Assembly (NCBI GenBank): GCA_027451405.1
Contig: DAIDJM010000041.1
Location: 1 to 43,314, forward strand
DNA: 43,314 nucleotides
Reading direction: 5' to 3'
From: Acetobacteraceae bacterium
GTDB taxonomy: Bacteria; Pseudomonadota; Alphaproteobacteria; Acetobacterales; Acetobacteraceae
Positions 38,201 to 43,314 of this stretch are shown here, one piece after another. Each line of letters opens with the position of its first letter. The stretch's first letter is position 1. The notes under the pieces were generated by a model. The model did not search any database. It was not told the origin of the DNA and saw only the letters and a program-made list of their open reading frames with translations. Made by a program: the position numbers and the translations under genes.

Positions 38201-38296
38201 CAGGCGCTCACGCTCTACACGACGCCCGTGATCTATCTGGCGCTGGAGAGACGAATCAAGTTCCGGCCGCGAATCGTCCACGCACCGGCGGAGTAA
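35204..38296 (+). CDS. mdtC: RND efflux pump subunit, MdtC-like
   Basis: Second RND exporter subunit, 1030 aa, expected to form a heterotrimer with the preceding MdtB-like protein. Seen: APFILRPVGTILLSLGLLIGG in TM1, Asp401-Asp402 in VGFVVDDAIVMIEN, VFIPLLFMGGILGKVFHEF, the central GAVPKGFVSENDTGLI turn between halves, and MGIVKKNAIMLVDFALEAER. ATG 35204 overlaps the mdtB stop (ATGA). Neither an adaptor protein nor an outer-membrane channel gene lies next to it, so the pump must use components encoded elsewhere. Substrates unknown. Confidence 0.93.
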   Translation: MNFSAPFILRPVGTILLSLGLLIGGAVAYFMLPVAALPNVDVPAVVVIASRPGADPSTMANSIAAPLERRMGEIGSVTDLDSISSVGQTSVIALFDFDRNTDDAARDVQAAINAAIPDLPAGLPARPFYRKFNPADPPILTLALTSDVLSLAQVYDAADTVLSQRLTQVEGVARVRLDGGQTPAIRVQLDPGALLSAGISADDVRTAIVNANVLEPTGSFQGPRRAEQIAVNGQISRAADYKQIVLRAKGGAVLRLGDVAHVIDGVNNTRLAAWDGKRPAILLKVYKIAGANMIQVVDRVRAALPQIEHWISPDIHVSILDDRTETIRASTSDVEMTLLITGGLVLLTVLIFLRRIAATVAAALTVPLSLAGTFAGMWAMGFSLNNYSLMAITISVGFVVDDAIVMIENIARLREKGMTRLQAAIAGSRQIGFTVLSISLSLVAVFIPLLFMGGILGKVFHEFAFTLTLAIAVSALVSLTLTPMVCAQMPDPDPRGWLARLDAATDRAFRRITAAYGRSLVWGLRRKWLMVGVTIATVVLTFYLYGAVPKGFVSENDTGLIRGTTIGSPTASFDQMVRLQQKAVAIVLRDPAVAGVASTVGVENGFDSANRGEMLISLKPLSERGLKAKFIIKRLRPQLAKIAGLNTVLYAQGDFGGGGATGKGAQYTIDVLDDNLADLQFWTQKIERKLQHTDGFLDVTSDFDAGGAEARLVIDREAAGRLRVSVQAIDAALSNALGQRQISTIYGPRNQYSVVLETLPWLQSDPHYLDHIYVGAIDGTQVPLGAVAHLIYAATPINVTHISQTNDQQISFNLKTGYALGDATLKIQSIIRDMAPPPGLRTNFGGNAKWAMQSLQSEPYLICAALLSIYIVLGVLYESLIHPITILSTLPSAGLGALLAVLITGTDFGVLSIVGIVLLMGIVKKNAIMLVDFALEAEREHGMRPEEAIAEACLERFRPIIMTTLTALCGALPLALSFGTGAELRRPLGIAIVGGLIVSQALTLYTTPVIYLALERRIKFRPRIVHAPAE

Positions 38297-38406
38297 GGCC
38301 GCCCGCGTCGGCCCGGTAGGCACGCGGCAGCAAAACCCCATCGTGAAGCAACGCCCAGGCTCCGCGCCCGTTTGCGTGTGCACGCATCGGCACAGGAAAC
38401 GCACCC

Positions 38407-38853
38407 ATGGTCACTACGGTCGGCACCGAGAGCTCGCTCAATAGCCTCGTCGAGGATTTGCTTCTGCTCGAGCACGACGCCATTGCCGCCTACGACGCGA
38501 CGATCGAACGGCTCGAGAATGCGAGCTGGAAGCAGCAGGTTTCATCCTTCAAATCCGATCACCTCCGCCACGTGCAGGAACTCACGCAACTCGCCTCCAG
38601 CATCGGCGCCAACGCACCCAAGCAGGGCGACGCCAAGCAGATGCTCACCACCGGCAAGATCGCGATCGGCGGCCTGTTAGGGGACAAGACGATCCTCTCG
38701 GCCATGAAGACCAACGAGGACGATACCGTCACCGCCTATGAGCGGGCCTCGCGCCACGAGGATGCGACCGGCGAAGCGCGAACCATTTTCCAGCGCGCGC
38801 ACGCCGACGAACTGCGTCACCGGGAATGGATGAGCACGACGGCGAACTCATAG
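38407..38853 (+). CDS. DUF2383 ferritin-like protein
   Basis: Four-helix-bundle protein of unknown function, 148 aa. Seen: LVEDLLLLEHDAIAAYDATIE, SDHLRHVQELTQL and EDDTVTAYERA, then AHADELRHREWM; Glu and His spaced in the EH and ExxH manner suggest a di-iron site. In some relatives it is linked to stress, spores or catalases; here there is no such context. AGGAAA lies about 7 nt before ATG 38407. A strong hairpin follows the stop. Confidence 0.85.
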   Translation: MVTTVGTESSLNSLVEDLLLLEHDAIAAYDATIERLENASWKQQVSSFKSDHLRHVQELTQLASSIGANAPKQGDAKQMLTTGKIAIGGLLGDKTILSAMKTNEDDTVTAYERASRHEDATGEARTIFQRAHADELRHREWMSTTANS

Positions 38854-38878
38854 AAGAGGGTGGATGGGTCGAGGCACG

Positions 38879-38921
38879 GCTCCGGCGGCCAGGGAGGCGC
38901 TTGCTCCCTGGCCGCCGGAGC
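38879..38921. terminator. 18-bp perfect GC hairpin, likely bidirectional terminator (divergent repeat copy 8)
   Basis: GCTCCGGCGGCCAGGGAG (38879-38896) and its exact complement (38904-38921) are separated by a 7-nt loop. It lies between two convergent genes. The CTCCGGCGG...CCGCCGGAG ends resemble the outer arms of the dispersed GC-rich repeat. No T-run follows. Confidence 0.65.
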
Positions 38922-38947
38922 GGCACGTCGACCAGACGCATCCCGCT

Positions 38948-40408
38948 CTAATAAGATTGTCCGTAGCCCGAGCCGTAATAGCCCGGATAATAGGGGCTGG
39001 GCGCATAGCCCCCGTAATAACCGCCATAACCGCCGCCCCCGTAGCCGTAGCCCGGATAGCCGTAGCCATAGGAATAGGCGGGCGGACGGTAGGCTTGTTG
39101 CGGGGCGGGCGGGGCCGGCCGGACGTCGTCGGAAGACGCCGTCAGCACCTCGTCGCCGCGCGCCGGCGGAATGGGGGGCAAGGCGGAGGGCGGCCGGCTC
39201 CGCGTCGGCGCCGCGCTTGCCACGGAGGAGGTCGCTGGCGGCTCGGGTTTGACCGGCGCCGCCGGCAGGGCCAGGTCGCGAGGCGGCGGGGACATTGCGA
39301 GCGTCCGCGCCGGCTGACCATCGCCGCTCACCAGCCAGCGCGGCAACGCGAAGCGCGCAGCATGGCCTTCCCTCGTGTCGGCGAAACGATCCAGCGCGGG
39401 CTGGATGCGCGCCGGCACGCTATGCCGCCGCCCCGAGGCGACCGATTGCCGAACCGCGCTGCCGCGGGCTGCCGCCAGCAACGTTCCGGCCGCGACCCTA
39501 TGCTCCGTTGCCGCCAGTTCGAGTGCCGGCGGCGCCCGCAGGATCCGCGGCTCCCGGATGATTTCCGGCGTGCGGACGAGGCGGGCGCTCGCCAGCAGCG
39601 TCGTGCTGGGCTTGGGCGGCGCCACCATGGCCGGCGCGGGGGGAACGTTGGCCGGCGGCGACGCGACCGGTTCGGGCGCAGTGTCGGCTGCCGCTGCCGG
39701 TGCGGTTGTCACGGGCGTGGCGGGAGCGACGGCCGGCGCCGGCATCGGCGCGAGCGGCGCCGACTCCACGGGCGGCAGCGGCACGGGCCGGGCGAAAACG
39801 GCGGGCGGGGGTGGATCGCTCGCCGCGACGGTCGCCGCAGCCAGCACCAGCTTCGGTCCCGCATCGGAGCGCGCCGAGGCACCCGGCGGCGGCAAAGCCG
39901 CGGCGACCGTCTCCGGCCGCGCGGCCGGCGCCACGGTCCCCGGCGCGACGGGGGAGAGCGCGTGCCGGCCCCACAAGCCCGCGACCATGGTCCCGGCTCC
40001 CTGCAGGTTCGGCACCTGCAAGGTCAGGCCGGCGAGCACGCAGCCGAACCCGGCGACCGCCGCCCCGCTCAGCAAGGCGGCCCGCTGCGCCCATCGCACC
40101 GCGTCGGCCCAGCCGAAGGTGGCCAGGGCCTCGCGCACCGCGTCGGGCAGCACGTAATCGGAGGAGGGCTCGTCCTCGGGATCCAGCTCCGGATCGAACT
40201 CCGGATCCGGATCCAGACCCCTCTCCCATTCCGCCGCCGCCGGCTCGACCAGATACGTGGCCGGAACGCTCGCGATGCCGTTCAATCGCTGCCGGGTTCT
40301 CGGTCCCGCCGCCGCGAGCCGCTGGCTCATCGCGGCGATCCTGGCGGCCCTCGCCCGCGCGTCGGCGCTAAGCTTCGGGTCACCCTCGGGCATGGTCAAG
40401 CGCTGCAT
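38948..40408 (-). CDS. Pro/Ala-rich single-TM protein with Gly/Tyr-rich C-terminus, function unknown
   Basis: Not recognised. 486 aa from ATG 40408 (ATG 40393 also possible). Seen: a basic N-terminus (about 1-60), an acidic patch LDPDPEFDPELDPEDEPSSD, one transmembrane helix AALLSGAAVAGFGCVLAGLTL near residue 115, then a long low-complexity Pro/Ala region of about 300 residues. It ends in a Gly/Tyr tail with YGYGYPGYGYGGGGYGGYYG and GSGYGQSY. The topology suggests an inner-membrane anchor with a periplasmic Pro-rich stalk. The frame stays open with chromosome-like GC3 bias, supporting a real gene. Confidence 0.65.
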   Translation of the reverse strand: MQRLTMPEGDPKLSADARARAARIAAMSQRLAAAGPRTRQRLNGIASVPATYLVEPAAAEWERGLDPDPEFDPELDPEDEPSSDYVLPDAVREALATFGWADAVRWAQRAALLSGAAVAGFGCVLAGLTLQVPNLQGAGTMVAGLWGRHALSPVAPGTVAPAARPETVAAALPPPGASARSDAGPKLVLAAATVAASDPPPPAVFARPVPLPPVESAPLAPMPAPAVAPATPVTTAPAAAADTAPEPVASPPANVPPAPAMVAPPKPSTTLLASARLVRTPEIIREPRILRAPPALELAATEHRVAAGTLLAAARGSAVRQSVASGRRHSVPARIQPALDRFADTREGHAARFALPRWLVSGDGQPARTLAMSPPPRDLALPAAPVKPEPPATSSVASAAPTRSRPPSALPPIPPARGDEVLTASSDDVRPAPPAPQQAYRPPAYSYGYGYPGYGYGGGGYGGYYGGYAPSPYYPGYYGSGYGQSY

Positions 40409-40548
40409 GGCCTGTTCCCGCCTCCCGACTCCGGCGTTACCGGATGTCGCCCGATGTGTTCTGGACGAACAATCGTGTCTCAATCGAACGTCCCGTTGCA
40501 AGCGTATTCAGACGTTGCCGGGTGTCTGATACAAACAGAAAAATTTGC

Positions 40549-41343
40549 TTAACCGGCCGGCGCCGCTCCCGAGAGCGTGCGCAAGACTTCCGGCAGCAGC
40601 CTCGCCAGGCGGTCGGCCCAGGCCTTCTGCCCCGCCGCCTGCGCGATCAAATCCTGGCGGATTTCGATCTCGGCATAGTCGAGCCCCCGCCGCTCGGCAT
40701 GGACCGGAACCGTGTAGTCGCTGGTTTGCGTCATCCGGTAGGGTTCGTTCTCGCCCACGACCAAACCCTCGCGGCGCAGACATTCCGCCAGGGCTCGCCC
40801 GAATGCCGGGGACCGGTCGAACAGCACGCCCGCCTCCCACACGCGCCGCACCCCGTGGAAGACCGGGGTGAAACTATGCATCGAGATCAGGCAGGTCGGC
40901 AGGTCGCCGCGGGCATCGAGTGTTTCGGCGATCATCGTGTGATACGGCCGGAATATGGCGAGCTCACGGAGCCGCCGCTCGGCCATGTCCAATCCGGCAT
41001 TCCCGGGGATCGGGGTCGATTCGCTCACGGTCGCGATCGAGGTCGGATGCCCGGGCGCGCGGTTGCAATCGATGACGAGGCGCGAATAGCGCTGCTGGAT
41101 CAGCGTCGCCCCGAGCGCTTCGGCCAGCCGCGCCGCGACACCGGCCGCGCCGATATCCCAGGCGATATGCCGTTCGAGATCGGCCTCCCCAAGCCCCAGC
41201 GTGCCGAGCGCGCGGGGTATGCGGCGTCCGGCATGGTCGCAGACGATGACGAACGGCGAGTCCGAGGAGGCGCGCTCGACGAAGGCCGGCGCCGGTTCGT
41301 CGGGCGCGAGCAGCGCGTCAGTGTCGGAGGTGAACCGGCTCAT
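40549..41343 (-). CDS. N-formylglutamate amidohydrolase family protein
   Basis: Zn-dependent hydrolase-like enzyme, 264 aa. Seen: FVIVCDHAGRRIPRALGTLG at residues 31-50, HIAWDIGAAGVA, YSRLVIDCNRAPGHPTSI, ISMHSFTPVFHGVRR and VVGENEPYRM; these carry the Asp/His metal-binding positions of the FGase family. In relatives the substrate is N-formylglutamate from histidine degradation, but no hut genes are near, so the substrate is uncertain. ATG 41343 is chosen (ATG 41355 alternative). It follows an SDR gene on the same strand after 67 bp. Confidence 0.85.
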   Translation of the reverse strand: MSRFTSDTDALLAPDEPAPAFVERASSDSPFVIVCDHAGRRIPRALGTLGLGEADLERHIAWDIGAAGVAARLAEALGATLIQQRYSRLVIDCNRAPGHPTSIATVSESTPIPGNAGLDMAERRLRELAIFRPYHTMIAETLDARGDLPTCLISMHSFTPVFHGVRRVWEAGVLFDRSPAFGRALAECLRREGLVVGENEPYRMTQTSDYTVPVHAERRGLDYAEIEIRQDLIAQAAGQKAWADRLARLLPEVLRTLSGAAPAG

Positions 41344-41410
41344 CCGCGGTATCATGCGGAAAACGCGCTTCCCCGGCCAGGGGTTTGTCGGCACGCGGCC
41401 ATGCAAGGCC

Positions 41411-42184
41411 TCAGAAGATCGTATAACCTCCATCGATTACGAAACAATCGCCGGTATGCCAGCGCGAGGCGTCGCTCATCAGATAAATGGCGATCCCGCC
41501 GAAATCCTCCGGCTCGCCCCAGCGCCGCATCGGGATGCGGGTCTTGACGTATTGCTGGAATTTCGGGTCCGCGAACTTCCGCTCGGTCATAGCCGTCTCC
41601 ACCCATCCCGGCAGGATCGCGTGCGCCCGCACGCCGTAGCGCGCATATTCCACCGCCAGCGCCCGGATCATCGAAATCACCGCGCCCTTGCTCGCCGCAT
41701 ATTGCTCGTTCCGCGCCGCCCCATGGATCGCCGCCATCGACGACGTCACCACGAGCGCGCCGCCGCCCTCGCGCCCCATCATGTACCGCGCCGCCGCGCG
41801 GAACGTGTGGAACACACCGTCCACATTGATGCGCTGGACGCGCTGCCATTCCTCGTCCGTCATGGTTTCGAAACCACCCGCATGGGCGCTCGCCACCCCG
41901 GCATTCGCGAAACAGCCATCCACCCGGCCGAACGCCTCCAGCGTGCGCGCGAACGCGGCCTCGACCGCTTGCGCATCGCCCACATCGCAGGCGAGCGCCA
42001 GCACGCGCCGCCCGGTCCGCTCCAGCCGCGCCGCAGCCGCTCCATTCCTGGCCTCGTTCGTGCCCCAGATCGCGACGTCCGCGCCCGCTTGCGCCAGCGC
42101 CTCCGCCATCCCGAGCCCGATCCCGGCATTGCCGCCGGTCACGAGCGCCACCCGGCCGGTGAGATCGAACGGCCCGTAACTCAT
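41411..42184 (-). CDS. short-chain dehydrogenase/reductase (SDR)
   Basis: Classical SDR, 257 aa. Seen: the cofactor motif TGGNAGIG at 16-23, CDVGD near 66-70, NAG at 94-96, and the catalytic Ser149 (TSSMAA), Tyr162 and Lys166 (YAASK), with LPGWVETAM and the C-terminal CFVIDGGYTIF. GGGAG lies about 8 nt before ATG 42184. The substrate is not evident; gluconate 5-dehydrogenase-like or 3-oxoacyl reductase-like roles are possible. It is divergent from icd and upstream of the FGase-like gene. Confidence 0.9.
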   Translation of the reverse strand: MSYGPFDLTGRVALVTGGNAGIGLGMAEALAQAGADVAIWGTNEARNGAAAARLERTGRRVLALACDVGDAQAVEAAFARTLEAFGRVDGCFANAGVASAHAGGFETMTDEEWQRVQRINVDGVFHTFRAAARYMMGREGGGALVVTSSMAAIHGAARNEQYAASKGAVISMIRALAVEYARYGVRAHAILPGWVETAMTERKFADPKFQQYVKTRIPMRRWGEPEDFGGIAIYLMSDASRWHTGDCFVIDGGYTIF

Positions 42185-42273
42185 TGTTCCGTCTCCCTGA
42201 ATTCGCCCGCGCCCGGCGGGCCTAGCCGCCGCCCGCGCGGCGGTGCAAACCTCGCTTCCACGAGGAGAGCGCA

Positions 42274-43314
42274 ATGTCGAAAATCCGCGTCAAGACCCCG
42301 GTCGTCGAACTCGACGGCGACGAAATGACCCGCATCCTGTGGAGCTTCATCAAACAGAAGCTGATCCTGCCCTATCTCGACATCGAGCTGAAGTATTTCG
42401 ATCTCGGCATAGAACATCGCGACGCGACCGACGATCGCGTCACCATCGAGGCCGCGCAGGCCATCCGCGAATACGGCGTCGGCGTCAAATGCGCGACCAT
42501 CACCCCCGACGAAGCCCGCGTGCGCGAATTCAACCTCAAGCGCATGTGGCGCAGCCCGAACGGCACCATCCGCAACATCCTCGACGGCACCATCTTCCGC
42601 GAGCCGATCATCTGCCGCAACGTGCCGCGTCTGGTGCCGCACTGGTCGCAACCGATTGTCATCGGCCGCCACGCCTACGGCGACGTGTACCGCGCGAGCG
42701 AAATGAAGGTGCCCGGCCCCGGCCGCGTCACCCTGACCTATCAGCCGGCGGACGGCGGCAAGCCGACGGTGCTGGAGGTGCATGACTTCAAGGGTCCGGG
42801 CGTGGCGCTGGGGATGCACAACACCCGCGCCTCGATCGAGGGCTTCGCGCGCGCCAGCTTCAACTACGGCCTGGCGCGGAAATACCCCGTCTATCTCTCG
42901 ACCAAGAACACGATCCTGAAAGCCTATGACGGCATGTTCAAGGACGTGTTTGCCGAAATCTACGCCGCCGAATTCAAGGCGGAGTTCGAGAAGAACAAAC
43001 TGACCTACGAACATCGCCTGATCGACGACATGGTCGCCGCGGCGCTGAAGTGGGACGGCGGCTTCGTCTGGGCCTGCAAGAACTATGACGGCGACGTGCA
43101 GTCCGACACGGTCGCCCAGGGCTTCGGCTCGCTCGGCCTGATGACCAGCGTGCTGATGTCGCCCGACGGCAAGACGGTGGAGAGCGAGGCGGCGCACGGC
43201 ACGGTGACCCGCCACTATCGCCAGCACCAGCAAGGCAAGGAGACCTCGACCAACCCGATCGCATCCATCTTCGCCTGGACCCGCGGCCTGATCTACCGCG
43301 GCCGGTTCGACAAC
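42274..43314 (+). CDS. icd: NADP-dependent isocitrate dehydrogenase, N-terminal part (3' end outside window)
   Basis: TCA-cycle enzyme converting isocitrate to 2-oxoglutarate. 347 codons are present; the frame runs off the window end (full proteins about 405 aa). Seen: [20 protein letters not shown] at the start, the substrate-binding segment [52 protein letters not shown], and [15 protein letters not shown], all typical of the eukaryotic-like homodimeric NADP-IDH subfamily common in alphaproteobacteria. GAGGAGAG lies just before ATG 42274. Confidence 0.96.
   Translation, partial: MSKIRVKTPVVELDGDEMTRILWSFIKQKLILPYLDIELKYFDLGIEHRDATDDRVTIEAAQAIREYGVGVKCATITPDEARVREFNLKRMWRSPNGTIRNILDGTIFREPIICRNVPRLVPHWSQPIVIGRHAYGDVYRASEMKVPGPGRVTLTYQPADGGKPTVLEVHDFKGPGVALGMHNTRASIEGFARASFNYGLARKYPVYLSTKNTILKAYDGMFKDVFAEIYAAEFKAEFEKNKLTYEHRLIDDMVAAALKWDGGFVWACKNYDGDVQSDTVAQGFGSLGLMTSVLMSPDGKTVESEAAHGTVTRHYRQHQQGKETSTNPIASIFAWTRGLIYRGRFDN

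Overview
The window is high-GC chromosomal DNA (most codons end in C or G) that is gene-dense and almost entirely coding. The gene content points to an alphaproteobacterium, most likely of the Acetobacteraceae/Rhodospirillales: a ChpT-type histidine phosphotransferase, DUF3553, a K+-independent membrane pyrophosphatase, the MlaA/MlaC pair, an MdtB/MdtC-type RND pair, a eukaryotic-type NADP isocitrate dehydrogenase, and many GC-rich intergenic palindromes. The family-level placement is inference; no rRNA or tRNA is present to anchor it.

Layout. 1-3190: end of recN, then ligA. 3153-9511 (minus strand): metF, then a tightly coupled operon uvrD-prmA-pepP-thioesterase in which each gene overlaps the next by 4 bp. 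9634-16614 (plus): mlaA-mlaC (outer-membrane lipid traffic), hppA and ppa (membrane and soluble pyrophosphatases), then an EmrA/EmrB-type drug efflux pair. 16718-20548 (plus): an accessory stretch with a DUF2130 protein, two lower-GC genes that each carry a PD-(D/E)XK-like nuclease signature, an unrecognised 212-aa protein, and a concentration of dispersed repeats. 20594-23520: a KirBac-type potassium channel, then 4-hydroxyphenylpyruvate dioxygenase divergent from an Lrp/AsnC regulator. 23465-27513: a TetR regulator divergent from SDR, alpha/beta-hydrolase and Baeyer-Villiger-type monooxygenase genes, with a perfect 16-bp operator-like palindrome between; this reads as an alcohol-ketone-ester degradation module. 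27447-30253: chpT, DUF3553, moaA and an EamA exporter. 30335-31636: a secreted 'choice-of-anchor P'-like protein made of two copies of a unit 200 residues apart. 31977-38296: two RND pump genes without an adjacent membrane-fusion gene. 38407-43314: a DUF2383 ferritin-like protein, a Pro/Ala-rich membrane protein with a Gly/Tyr-rich tail, an N-formylglutamate amidohydrolase-like protein, a second SDR, and the start of icd (runs off the window).

Two dispersed repeat families stand out. One is a modular GC-rich palindrome (outer arm GCCTCCGGCGGGCAGGGG, inner arm CTGGGGCC-loop-GGCCCCAG) seen in about eight places. One copy appears to supply the ribosome-binding site of ligA, and another lies in frame inside the 3' end of mdtB. 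The other is a T/A-rich palindrome (CTTCTTTTTC-loop-GAAAAAGAAG) seen three times. The points most worth following are the putative nuclease cluster at 16.7-19.6 kb, the internally duplicated secreted protein, and the repeat family's intrusion into translation signals and coding sequence.
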